Positions 1-12,121 of a DNA stretch of 64,000 nucleotides are shown here, piece by piece. Position 1 is the first letter of the stretch; each line of letters opens with the position of its first letter. The notes below the pieces were generated by a model. That model searched no databases, was not told where the DNA came from, and saw only the letters and a program-made list of their open reading frames with translations. Origin of the DNA: Macrolepiota albuminosa (lineage: Eukaryota > Basidiomycota > Agaricomycetes > Agaricales > Agaricaceae); the NCBI GenBank assembly GCA_027475525.1, contig JAMWFC010000026.1:62001-126000 (forward strand), read 5' to 3'. The position numbers were made by a program, and so were the translations under genes.

Positions 1-2675
1 TAATGACCTCTATCTTCCGAGATGTAATAGGACGTTTCATGCACGTCTACTTAGATGACATATTCATCTACTCGGATACTATGGAGGAGCATGAGCAGCA
101 CCTCAGAGTCGTATTCGAACGACTACGCAAGTACAAGTTGTACTTGAAGTGGAAGAAATGTGAGCTCTATGCTCAGAGTATAGACTGCCTAGGGCATGTC
201 ATTGATGAGCAGGGTATCCACCCCAATCAGGACAAGCTCGATCACATTCGGGAGTGGCGAACGCCCCGAAACTACAATGACATCCAACGGTTCGTTGGTC
301 TTGTCAACTACATTTTGAGCTTCTTGCCCGATGTAACAGCTTATACTGGGCCACTTATGGCCATGATGCAGAACGGGTCACCGTTCAATTGGAGGCCGTT
401 GCACCAGTGGTGCTTCGAGATGGTCAAACAGATCTGTACAAAGACTCTGGTGATTCAACCAATCAACCCTAGACGGGACGAGCCTATATGGCTCATTTGC
501 GACGCGTCCAAGACAGGCGTTGGGGCCATGTACGGCCAGGGAAGCAGCTGGCAGACGTGCTGCCCAGCAGGGTTCATGTCAAAAAAGTTCACGACAGCCC
601 AGCAAAACTATGCAGTGCATGAGTTGGAGACTCTTGCCATACTCAAAGCCCTCCTCAAATGGGAGGATAAGCTGATGGGATATCCCATCCACATCATAAC
701 AGACCACAAGGCCCTTGAGTTCTTCAAAACTCAGGTGAACTTGTCGCCGCATCAGCAATGGTGGATAGACTACATGTCGAGATACCAGTTCGACATCACC
801 TATGTTAAAGGTGAACTCAACAAAGTGGCAGACTGCTTGTCGCGCTACTTTGAGAGTGATGTGGTTGGGGAGGCTCACGAGCCTCATGAGTATGTGCAGG
901 CAGACTGCCGCATAGACCCTGATGGAGAGGATTTACCTCTTCACCGATACCAGGAGCTCAGGGAGCATGTCTTGGAAGTACGCGCTATGCGTGACGATGA
1001 ACAAAGGCAAAGCACTTGCCTCAGAGAACAGCGTGAAGAGCGGGACGTAGCCGCTCAGTTGCTCAAGGAGCATGAAGCTGTGGACCCAGCGTCCACTAGG
1101 GAGCACAAGCGCCACGATGTACCCGTAACGCTTGCGGAGATGCTCAAAGGCAAATTGCCTTCATCCCAGCCTCCTAGCCTGGTCAATGACGACTTCCGGC
1201 AGGAGGTGGTGCAGGACTATGGCGATGATTCTCTCTTCGCTGAGATAATTGCCAATCCTGACGACCATCCTCGGTTCAGGCATGAGCCTGGTGGACTCAT
1301 CACGACGGAGAACCGTCAAGGGGTGGCAGTGGTATGCCTCCCCCATACGCGTACCATTGTTACGCGGGTCTTGGACCAGGCCCATGCCCTGGTGGGGCAC
1401 TTTGGTGCCGCCCAGACGTTGGGCTACATCCGGAGATGGTATTGGTGGCCACGCATGGCCCAAGAAGTAACTAAGTTTTGCGCGTCATGCGCAGCGTGTC
1501 AGAGGGCAAAGTTGCCTCCTGGATCCCCTCCCGGGAAGCTACACCAGCTACCCGTGCCGGTGAAACCCTGGGATTCAATCGGAATGGACTTTGTAGGTCC
1601 CTTCCCTGAGTCCAGAGGGTTCAATTACCTCTGGGTAGTTATATGCCACATGACGAGCATGGTGCACCTCATACCGGTGCGAACTATGCTGACAGCTAAG
1701 GAGCTGTCTTGGATCTACCTGAGAGAGATTGTTAGGCTGCATGGGCTGCCTAGCACCATTGTAAGCAACCGTGACTCGAAGTTCACGTCTCAATGGTGGA
1801 GAGAACTCCACAAACTGCTAGGAGCTTGACTCCTCATGTCGACGTCCTTCCATCCTCAAACGGATGGGCAGACAGAGCGGGCTAACCGCAGTATAGGTCA
1901 AATTCTGAGGGCAGTTGTTTGCCCTGACCAATGGGACTGGGTGGACTGGTGTCCACTCACTGAGTTCGCGATTAACGCGAGTATCTCGGATACCACAGGG
2001 TATGCGCCCTTTGAACTCAACGGAGGGTACTTGCCCTCCATGCTGCACGAGGTTCGTGCTGATACGGTGGCTCACCGCGGAGTTGTTGAGTTCGCCAGGC
2101 AGGCCCTGGAGAACATCGCAGCGGCGCATGACGCCATCATAGAGGCGCGAGTCTTCCAGGTGAAAAACGCCAATCACCGTAGGCAAGAAGACCCACCAAT
2201 AGCTGTAGGAGCGTTGGTATACCTATCAACGCGTAATCTGAGGCTCCCAAAGGGACGAGCGAGTAAACTCTGCCCGAAATTGGTAGGCCCATACCGCGTT
2301 CTAGACGCAGAGCCAAGTACCTCCAACTATGTGTTGGAGCTGCCTCTGGCATTACAGGAACGACACATCATTCCTATGTTTCATGTGTCGCTGTTGCGAC
2401 CTTACAGCGCGTCTGACGATGCGCTGTTCCCTAACAGGGCAACCCCGGGCCCCTATGATTTTGGGGCTCGAGACGATGACAAATGGTTTGTCAAGTGCAT
2501 AATTGGGCACCGGTGGACTGAGTGTAACACGCTCAAGTTTGAAGTACGTTGGTCCCTGGGGGACACAACATGGGAGCCACACTCCCATTGCTCCAAGTTG
2601 GCGGCACTTGACCGTTATTTGGAGTTAAAGGGCGTTAAGCGCCCACATCAATTAAGTAAGCGTGCCGGCGCTTAA
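1..2675 (+). pseudogene. E1 pol polyprotein: RT (partial), RNase H, integrase, chromodomain
   Basis: The frame enters from the left edge and reads to 1829, stops at TGA (1827-1829), then resumes in the same frame to 2675. The RT catalytic motif YLDD lies at codons 16-19 after the first visible ATG (position 3). RNase H follows with its ICDAS, HELE and TDHKALEFF motifs. The integrase zinc-binding region (H...H, then CASCAACQ) is at about 1380-1510. The integrase core has MDFVGPF, and the third acid in TDGQTERANR. The second core aspartate is Asn (SNRD, near 1767; E2 has SDQD). A chromodomain (KFEVRWSLGDTTWEP) closes the protein at about 2470-2660. At the premature TGA, E2 has AAG. The stop and the D-to-N change should make this copy non-functional by itself. 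Recognition is from domain motifs and the internal paralogue. Confidence 0.9.
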
Positions 2676-2778
2676 TTTGATTGGCAGTGCCGATCGCGGC
2701 TTGGCTGAGTTGGTCAGCAGCTGTGGCTGAAACACGCCTTAAAAAGCGAAATTTCTTTTTTGCTTTCTTTCCCCAACC

Positions 2779-5700
2779 ATGGACAAGATGCCCGTGGACC
2801 CCGTTGAACAGCAGCAGCAGCAGCAACAGCAGCAGCGATTTGAGTTTGCGCCATCGGTCTTACCGTCGGCTGAAGGGGGGGGCAGATGCTCCCCCACTGA
2901 CCCAAAATGTGCCCCAGTGGGGACAATCGCAACAGCCTGTGGGCTTCCCACAGCAGCAGCAACAACCAGCAGCGTACTCGCCGCAGCAGCCGGTGATCAG
3001 TGGCTATCCGCCACACCAACCCATGCAGGGCAACTTCATGCCCCAGACCGTACCTGTGGGCGGCTATCAGCCCCAACAACCAGTAGCGGGTGCTTATGCG
3101 CCACATCACGCAGAGGGCCAATCTCAGCAACAGGCCTACGGGGGGCTAGTCAGCCCCCAAGCAGCGCCAGGATGGGGGCAGTTTGCCCCCACTATGGCAA
3201 GAGGGGCTATGGGCACACATTCTTTGCCCCAGTTTACCGCCCCGGCGCACTACCCTGGCATGGGTGGTGTGCCCGTAATGATGCCGTACCCCCTGGCTTG
3301 GATGGGGGTGTGGGGCGCAATGCCCCAGTACAATGCCTCATATGAGGCAGCAGCCAAGGGAGGCAGGGCTATTTCCCTGTCGACCACAGTACAAGGCGAC
3401 AATCTAGAGGAATGCCAAGCATCCCTCGTGCAGGCCTCCGCAGCCATTGAGAGTACAGAAACTCCCAATACAGAACCAAGCATCAGTTCATCGACTGATG
3501 CGCCAACGGAGAGCCTAGCCAAGCTCTCCAGCGGCTTGAGATGCCGCACCAATCCGAGCCCAGCTCGGAAGAAGAGTTGTGTCCTCGACATGACAAAGGG
3601 AAAGCACGGGCTGTCGAGCCCAGTCTCAACCAGGACTTAGTCCTGGCTACCCTTCTCCAATGCCTGGGAGACAACGGGTACAATGTACCCGCAGACTCAT
3701 CATACCTCCGCAACGCAGAGGCAGTCGTCCTCATCAGCCAGATGATGGATGACATGGATCATATGCGTGCCCAGCACAAAACTGATCTTCTTGCCCTATC
3801 GGCCGCTCATAAGCGGCAGACTACACCTCCAAGTCGGGACACCGACTCCAGCAAAAGGGCACGTCGGCAAGAAGTGGAGGACACGCCCTCCCGCTCGATT
3901 CAGTCGAGTGTTGTTGCTCCCAGCTGGGAGGCCGGACTAGGACAGGACATCCTTCCCTATGAGGATGCCCCTGCTCCAGCCGCCCCCTGGCTCATCCAGC
4001 GCCTCGCCAGCGGCGCATCTGAGGTCGCATCTTCGTGACCATTATCCGTGGTATCCACCACGCACTCTGGGGAGCAGAGTTCCAGGGGCGTGAGTACACG
4101 CCCCACTAGAGGGCCCGCCAGCCCGATTTCCACGGTGTGTGTGGGCAATGGACCCATGATCTGACAAGTCTGTCCTGGAGAGGCTGCCATCCCCACCCTC
4201 CGATGACGAATGGTATGAGGAGCCTGAAGAGGCTCGCATGGAATCCCCTGTGCTGCACAAGATGGCGGCACAATGTATGGCGCATGAACGGCGCAACAGC
4301 AATCGATGGGCCAAGATGGACCGCCGGGCGCAGGATAGCGCCAAATGAGGAGCTGCCCTCGTTGAGGACAAAACGGGGCGCATCCCTGATGCGCTCGGTG
4401 TTGTGATCTACCGTGATCACACTGTCGAGCGCCAAAACTCATTCTTTGGCACGGGGTTAGCTCCCCAGTTCTATTGGTCACCGGTGACCAACACTATCTT
4501 CGTTGGGCAAGAAGCCCACACAGCCAGGTCCTTCGAGGCCGATAAAGAGGGCAACGCCGCGTCGACGCCCTACAACAGTAAGGTGTACCAAGTGGCACCT
4601 CGCGGGTTTCCCCGCAGTCCTCAAGAAGTCCGCAGACTTCATGCACTGGTGAACAACCAGTTTACGCCGATTCATCAGCGTCAGTTGGGCTATCTTTTGC
4701 TCAACGAATTCAAACAGGTGGCGCTAAACTGCCACCCTACTGCCCAAGACAGAGCCATGTCTCACTTACTCGATGAGGTCATGTATAGGACCATCACAGT
4801 ACCCTTCGCAAGTCCAGAGGAGCGGGAGAACATCCTGCAAATGATTGTGCCAACGCGGATCTATCGCCGCAAAGAGGGAGGGAGAATTGCCTTCGTTGGC
4901 CTAACTCCCCCTGATCCAAAGCAACCGTTTGCTTTGGACTACCTGGGCTCATATGCCCTTCTCTATGGACGTCCTGGGACGTCCAACGTATGGACCGGTC
5001 TGGCCATGGACCGTGCCATGCGCATTCATTGGCGCAGCCTGTTCAGGTTTGCGCTTGTATGCGCTCTCAGCGCCAGCTGCCCCTCCAAGACCACGGTACA
5101 CAAGTACCTGGCCTATGTTTTCGCAAGGCCAGGTCTCTACAAAGAGGCCATGGCCAAGTACGAGGCGGCTACGGGGCAAGTTTTTGTGCCCCTCCACGCC
5201 GATGACCCCAACTTCGAGGCTCAAGCTGTGGACATCCCGGAAGCATCAGCTTCCGTATTCACCACCTTGGACGCGTTACGCGTCCTTCTTCATAACCAAA
5301 TTCTGGTCAGCTGGGCTGACCATGCATACACCTACAGGGTCACCTACCTGGCCCACCTCTTCTTCAGCGACAGCCGGCTCTACAACGAGGTGGCTGCTAT
5401 CAACGACGAGAGGCTACAACGCCTCAACCATTACAGGACTCCCCCTTCCATTGCTCAGCGGGATGGGTGGTGCGAGCCCACCATTGGCGATTGCCAACGC
5501 CTGATGCTTCAGCAGCAGGATAGTTGTCGTGCTTACGATGACGCACTCACCAAGGGGATGTACCTCCTAATCGGGCAAGATATTCATGCCCACGAGATCT
5601 GGACGTGCCAGTACCTGTCCGACACTGGGGATCTTCCAGAGCTCCAACCACCTATCCCGGGGTCGATTATTGACCCCACTCTCACACTGTCCCCCCTCCG

Positions 5701-5866
5701 GGACTATGACGACTCCCTGCCAGTAGCAGGGCCATCGGGCACTTCTTATGAGCCCGCATCTGAGGATGAACTCCTCGACTACGACATGGATGACGCGACC
5801 GCCGATCCATTCCGGGAGCCTGGGGACTCTCCCATTGCCCCCGTTCCTGACTTACCGATGGCCTAA
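2779..5866 (+). pseudogene. E1 extra post-pol ORF (unknown protein, frameshifted)
   Basis: A long coding region sits between pol and the 3' LTR, where most Ty3/gypsy elements have none. It opens at ATG 2779 with a nine-glutamine run, then a Gln/Pro/Tyr/Gly-rich stretch. It changes frame at a G-run near 2873-2882 and again near 3540. A charged, probably coiled-coil and basic segment follows (about 3541-4037). The C-terminal part reads from about 4170 to the stop at 5864-5866, with one in-frame TGA at 4346-4348. The long frame from 4403 begins at GTG, so it is not a true start. The C-terminal 450 residues look globular and hold YALLYGRPG, IHWRSLFRFAL and a YLLIGQD motif. All three recur in E2. 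I recognise no enzyme or envelope signature: no signal peptide and no clear membrane anchor. Function unknown; a structural or accessory protein of this lineage is one guess. Confidence 0.72.
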
Positions 5867-5911
5867 CCGTTGTCTTATCTCGAGACCATAGCTTGGTCTG
5901 ATTGGGAGGTG

Positions 5912-6145
5912 TGTAGCGTAGTCCGCTATGTGGCGTTGGCCACATAGCTTTTACTTACTGTAGTAGTAAATATTATATTATATTTATTATAATATAATAT
6001 TAGTAATTACATTAGTATATATAGTTATACCAGCTGCTTACAAAGCAGCTTATTTTTGTTGTATACTACATTGACAATAGACCGGTCTGGTCTGATTCAG
6101 TGTTGTGTGCACACTAAGCTCTGTCAAACTCGTAACTTCATTACA
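5912..6145 (+). repeat. LTR shared between E1 and E2
   Basis: The 234-bp segment begins TGTAGC right after the purine-rich border ATTGGGAGGTG and ends ATTACA just before the E2 gag leader. Its start aligns with the E2 3' LTR start at 14842 (TGTAATGGAGTC). It contains three perfect hairpins: arms 5925-5934/5939-5948, 5969-5982/5988-6001 and 6032-6039/6043-6050. I see no tRNA-type primer site (TGG...) directly downstream, so self-priming or decay is possible. The left boundary is well supported by the paralogous border; the right one is inferred from the TGT...ACA ends. Confidence 0.68.
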
Positions 6146-6188
6146 GACAGCCAATGAACACCTGTTTTGCAGTCCCCAGGCATATTTG

Positions 6189-7260
6189 ATGCCCGCACCT
6201 CATGAATTGCGTGAAACTATGCCTGGAATGAATGAGGCGGTTAGGATTCATATGGATCATATGCATGATTGTCTTACTCGTTTGGTGGATGACTCCCTTG
6301 GAGTCAGGTTTAAATTTCCTGCTGGGGTAAGTCCCTGCAAATCTGATGGTAAGCACATACATGCATATGCTGGAGGACATAGGTTCTCCCAGTTGGAGGA
6401 CTGGGCCATGGACATTTGCTACCACCTGGCAGCCTGCTGCTATGGTGAAGACGACATGGACCAGGAGAGGATATTTGTGCTACACAAATTTATGGAGGGA
6501 GAGGCTCAGAATTGGTTCCGTCACCATGTCCTCCACATTAATCGCGACAAACCACATTGGACGTTTAAAGAAGTCCTGATAGGACTGTATAATTGCTTTG
6601 TCAACGCTGCTACAATGCAGAAAGCTTGTGATGCCTTTAGAAAGGCAGTGTATGATGCTAAGACTGGCGTCCAGACCTTTTATGATGACCTGGTGGGTCA
6701 TGCACAGAGTATGGCCATCTATCCAGACAAATACACCATTTGCGAGACATTCCTAGATGGAATACCCGCAGACATGAGGAGAGCGTTAATATGCAATGAC
6801 AATTTGTCTCTGGAGGTCAATACTGTGACCAAATTTTTGGCATATGCCATTTGTTATGAGCAGTCAACATGGACTGCGAACCATTATGAGCAGCATAGTT
6901 CATGCCAAGGAACCATGAACTATCAGGCAGTGAAGGTGGGGACCTTCCTGGCCAAATGGACAGAGATGGAGAACAATCACAATCTGTGATTTGTTGTCTG
7001 CAAGACAATTCCTAGAGGCCAACGGCCTCGATTGAAGCCTGCTGGACAATTTCCAGCAAAGGATAGTCAACCCTTTTCAGGTCAAAATCAAGTAGCAGCA
7101 AGAGGAGTAGTAGCGCCTGCAGCGTATAGCAAGAAAACCCACTGGGGCCCCAGGAGCGGCCCAGAGAAGGCCTGCCAGAGACCCTTCAGCATGCTACAAC
7201 TGTGGCAGGAGCAGGCATTTTGCTAAGGAATGTCCCGCCCCACCTAAGGCACACATCTGA
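6189..7260 (+). pseudogene. E2 gag with CCHC zinc knuckle
   Basis: I start Gag at ATG 6189 (MPAPHELRE), because the upstream ATG at 6105 lies inside the LTR. The retrotransposon capsid-like domain is seen in the stretch around FMEGEAQNWFRHH and TFKEVLIGLYNCF, ending at a stop at 6987-6989. The C-terminal part has slipped to another frame. There a canonical CX2CX4HX4C knuckle (CYNCGRSRHFAKEC) is encoded at 7192-7233, ending at a TGA (7258-7260). Gag would form the particle, and the knuckle would bind the RNA genome. One frameshift or more between 6989 and 7190 separates the two halves. Confidence 0.85.
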
Positions 7261-10200
7261 GCGGCCCATACGGCTGCAGCACCTAGCAATGTTGTCAGTG
7301 ACAACAAGGATGATGAGATCGTCGAAGAAGTGGAGGAAGAGCTGCAAGTAGAGGCTGACGGGTCAGAAGTGGATGACGCCAAGAGCGTCCAGATTGATGG
7401 CAATGAATATGTCGCAGTGGATGTGTATGACAGTAACTATTATGCTTGTGATGACGAGAAAGAACACCTGTTTGTACTGACTGAGTGCCATGGAGATCAG
7501 TGCATCCAAATGAGATGCATAACCCTGCAAAAGGCAACTAATAAGTTGCAGCAACCATGCTATACTCCTGAGGAGAAGGAGTGCTTGGTTACATATGTTG
7601 ATGTCAATAGACATCTGGCATGGACGTTGTGGGACTCAGGGAGTATCACTATGGGCATTACACCCCAGTTTGCTCACATCAACGTGATCCACATTCATGA
7701 ACTGGAGAATCCATTGATGCTCCAGCTGGAGACTGTAGGAAGTTGTGCCATGGTGCAGTTTAGCGTAGAAGTGAGAATAAAGACGTCAGGGACGTCGACA
7801 AAAGAATATGTAGATATAGCAAATTTTGATTGCTACAACATGATCTTTGATATGCCGTTTATGTGTAAGAACAGGGTGTCATTGGATTTTGTGAACGACA
7901 TGGTTGTTGTAAATGGTACGCCTTTGAAGGCGGAGAAAGTCGCGCTAAACAACACAAATAGTTGTTTGAGGTGCTATTATGCAACTGAAAAGCAGCGTGA
8001 TGAACACAACTGACTAGATGGTTGCAAGAGAGCAACTGTACAGGAGGTGGAGGATGAGCAGGTCCCACCAAAAAGCCTGCTGGCAGATTTGCCAGCTATA
8101 CTAATATCTGAGGAAGAGTTTCAAGGAACTCTGAAGAAGGGGAAGCACCCGGATGTGATTGGATGTACCAATAGAAAGCCTAAACAGGCTGTACAGCATA
8201 AGAATGAGCATGGTAAATGCATGGTAGAGTTGCTGGAATGTCAGCCAACTAGCTCTCAAGTGAAGGTTGAGGATCTCATCAAGGACAAGGTATACAGTAC
8301 GATGGGAACTGTGGGAAGCACAAGGTTGCTAATGGAGCGACCAGTGCCTCGGCCAGGAGTGCAATGGGCATATGACCCACAAATGCCATAGGAGTGGAAT
8401 GAGCTGGTGGCGTCAATGGTGACGCAGACTATGGGAAGAGTGCAGACAATTCAGACGGGAGAAGTATACTGTCATGCACAAGAGGATGAGATTTCCAAAA
8501 CATCAGATATTGTATTTGACAGACTTTTGCTGAAAGCGAGAAGCATGCAGTTGTTGTCAAGTATGACATGAGTGTTGGAGAAACAACCAGTTGTAAGGTT
8601 GAACCTGGGAGACCTCACAGAGGAGCATGTAAGTGCCTTATGGGAGTGATTTGAACCAAAGGTTCAGCTGCATATAGCATGTGTAGTAAAAGGGAAAGGT
8701 AAGGCTGTGAGCCTTACAGAGGAGGATATTCCTTGATTGCGCCAGCAATAGCAACAGGAGTTTGCTGATATTGTCAACGGAACAAAGGAAGAGCTTTCTC
8801 TGTGGCAAGAGGTTAACCATAATATCAACCTCATTGACAATAACAAGCAGTACAAATATCATTTGCCTTGCTGTCCACAAGCACTGCAGAATCAACTTCA
8901 TGAAAAGACAAATAGATACATAAACACAAAGTGGTGGGAACCATGACCAGTGGTGCAAGCTGCATCCTTACTTTGTATCCCCAAGAAGGATGGGACATTA
9001 AGGACTGCGTTGGATGCGTGACAGCACAATGATAATACAGTCAAGGATGTAACACCTCTTCTGGATCAGGAAGTCATACGTGAAGATGTCACGACAGCAA
9101 AGTATAGGTCAAAAATTGACCTAACAGACACATATGAACAGGTTCACATATACGAAGAGGATATACCAAAGACGCTGTTTTTGTTCCTGATAGGGACGTT
9201 CATGAGCAACATCATGCAGATTGGTGATTGTAATGCACCAGCAACATTTCAGAGGTTAATGACCTCAATTTTCCACGATGTAATCAGGAAGTTTATGCAC
9301 GTTTATTTAGACAATATATTCATCTTTTCTGACTCCATTGAGGAGCATGAGCAGCACCTACAAGTTGTATTTGAACAACTACATAAGGCTAGCCTCTATC
9401 TCAAATGGAAGAAGTGCAAGTTGTACGCAACTAGTATAGATTGTCTTGGTCACGTCATTGACGAGAAGGGTATTTACCCAGATACAGATAAACTTGATCA
9501 AATTCAAGAGTGGCGTACTCCACGCACATATAATGATATCCAACAATTTGTTGGACTTGTAAACTATATTGGCAACTTTTTGCCAGACATCACGGCATAT
9601 ACATGGCCACTTATAGCCATGACCTAGAATGGGTCCCCTTTTCACTGGAGACCGCTGCATCAGCGGTGCTTTGAGATAATTAAGTGCATTTGTGCAAAGA
9701 CGCCAGTCATTCGGCCAATTGATCCATGCATTGACAAGCCCATATGGCTCATATGTGATGCATTGAAGACTGGGGTTGGGGCCATGTTTGGCCAAGGTAA
9801 AACATGGCAGACTTGCTGACCAGCAGGATTTATGTCCCATAAGTTCACTGCTGCCCAGCAGAATTACGCTGTATATGAGTTAGAAACACTCGCTATCCTG
9901 GAAGCCCTCCTAAAATGGGAGGATAAGCTGATGGGATACAAGATCCATCTTATTACAGATCACAAAGCACTAGAGTTTTTCAAGACTCAGGTGCACCTAT
10001 CTCCGCAACAACGTCGCTGGATTGACTACATGTCGTGGTACCAGTTCAACATCATCTATGTAAAAGGTGAATTGAACAAAGTAGCGGATTGCCTGTCTCA
10101 ATATTTTGAGAGCAATACTCGAGAAGACATCCATGACATGCATGACTATGTCTAGGTGGACAGACGCATTGATCCAGAGGGCAAAGACTTGCCCCTGCAT

Positions 10201-11925
10201 AGGTTTCATGAAATCAAGGAACATATAGTTGAGCTATGCGCCATGCGAGTGCAGGAAACACGTCGCAGTAAGTAACTGCATGAACAGCAAGAAGCTTGTG
10301 ATATTGAGGCCCAGGTGATGGTGGACCATGAGGTTCCTCAGCCAAGTGAAGAGATGAGGCAAGGGGTGCCTCTGAGAGGTACTGATATGACGCTCCAGCA
10401 AGCCTTGGAGTCACAGGACCATAAGCCTGCACTGGCTGACTTAGGCAATGCGCAATTCCGCACACGTATTCAACATGGATACAAGGATGATAATCTCTTC
10501 TTAGAGATTCTGAACAATACCCAAGCGCATCCGCACTTCATGGTGGAGCAGCAGCTCGTCTACCTTACCAGACCCATGGGGTCCAAAGTCATCTGCATTC
10601 CCCAGGAGAGGTCGTTGATCACGACTATCCTAGACCAGGCCCATAGAGTAGTGGGCCACTTCGGAACTCAGAAAACACTGGACTATGTGCGACGCTGGTA
10701 CTGGTAGCCGCAAATGGCCAAAGAAACAAGCCAGTTCTGCTCAACATGTGAGCTATGTCAACAGTCAAAAGTATCGACATTGAAGCCACCAAGAAAGCTT
10801 CACTTGCTGCCTATACTGGTCAAACCCTGGGATTTGATCGGGATGGACTTTATAGGTCCGTTTTCCAAATTGAAGGGTTTTAACTACCTCTGGGTAGTGA
10901 TCTGCAGAATGACCAGTATGGTCCATCTCATTCCAGTGAGAACCACCATGACAGCTTCAGACTTGTTGTGGATCTATCTTAAGAAGATAGTGCGCCTCCA
11001 TGGATTGCCAAGCTCGATTGTAAGCGATCAAGATGCTAAGTTTACTTCCAAATAGTAGAAGGAGCTGCACAAACTGCTTGGAGCAAAGTTGCTCATATCG
11101 ACGTTATTTCATCCGCAAACAGATGGTCCAACAGAACGTGCAAATAGAAATATCATGCAAATACTGCAAGCGTTCATACGTCCTGATCAGAAGAACTGGG
11201 TGGATAGATGTCCACTTGTCAAATTTGCAATAAATGCAAGCATTTCTGAAACCACAGGGTATTCACCCTTTGAGCTCAATAATGGCTACATGCCATCCAT
11301 GATTTGTGAATTTCACAATGACAAAGCTATTCATGTGGAAGTAAAGCAGTTTGCGTGCAATGTGCTAGGGAACTTGGCAGATGCCCATGATGCAATTATA
11401 GAATTGTGTATATGGCAGACCAAATATGCAAATAATCACAGATGTGAAGATCTGGACATCGAGAGAGGGAACCTAGTGTACTTCTTGACAAAAAACTTGA
11501 ACCTGCTGAAAGGCAGGGTGAGTAAGCTGTGTCCGAAGTAGATTGGACCATATAGGGTCCTTGAGGCTGAGCCTAGCATGTCTAACTATGTGCTGGAACT
11601 ACTCTATGCACTGCAAGCACGCAGGATAGTTCCCAAGTTCCATGTGTCACTGTTGTGACCGTACTTGGCTAGTAGTGATGTGCTCTTTCCTAATCATGCA
11701 ACTCCGGAGCTGTATGACTTTGGAACTGGTGATGACCAGGAATGGTTTGTAGATGACCTCATAGGTTATAGGTGGATGAGGGAAAACCTCAAATTCAAGG
11801 TGAGGTGGAGCTTAGATGATACAACCTGGGAGCCGCTAGTAAACTGCAAAGATCTTGCAGCAATGGACAGGTACCTAGAGTTGCAGGGCGTGAAACGCCC
11901 TCAACAGCTAGCAAAACATGCATAA
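7261..11925 (+). pseudogene. E2 pol: protease, RT, RNase H, integrase, chromodomain
   Basis: Nearly one frame throughout, in phase with the gag knuckle. A retropepsin domain has the DSGS active site (LWDSGSITMGI, about 7628-7660). A linker and the RT follow, with IPKKDGTLR near 8980 and the catalytic motif degraded to YLDN near 9305. RNase H is at about 9730-10110. The integrase zinc region (HRVVGHFG ... CSTCELCQ) and core (GMDFIGPF, SDQDAKFTS, TDGPTERANR) follow, then a chromodomain at about 11720-11900. In-frame stops are frequent, for example near 8649, 8734, 8944, 9018, 9625, 9819, 10153, 10707, 11054-11059, 11539 and 11656. Where E1 can be compared, most correspond to CAG, CGA or TGG codons. 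The element is dead. Confidence 0.88.
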
Positions 11926-12121
11926 CACACATGTGGTGGTGGAATGTGGACGATGTCCACTTTGATAGCCGGTGACTAACTGGGTGGCTACTAATTGTGG
12001 TGACTGATTGTGACTGTTTATGTGACTATGATCACCAGTGAGAGGCTGGGTGGCATGTATTTGTGGTTATTTACACCACTGGCAGAGTTGGGAGATTGTG
12101 TTTTTTTTTTCTTTCTTTCCT

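Larger units (their letters stand above)
1..6145 (+). mobile_element. Ty3/gypsy chromovirus copy E1 (5' part outside window)
   Basis: The visible order is reverse transcriptase C-terminal half, RNase H, integrase, chromodomain, an extra post-pol reading frame, a polypurine-rich border and an LTR. That is the 3' two-thirds of a chromodomain-bearing Ty3/gypsy retrotransposon. Its gag, protease and RT N-terminus lie left of the window. It is less decayed and more GC-rich than its neighbour E2, with which it aligns through pol and the extra frame. The border before the LTR, at about 5901-5915, matches the E2 border at 14831-14845 almost base for base, which fixes the LTR start. Confidence 0.88.

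Noticed and set aside
6105..6188. Upstream ATG at 6105 as the E2 gag start
   Set aside because: It lies within the LTR, and the sequence before 6189 is not gag-like; MPAPHELRE at 6189 is the better start.
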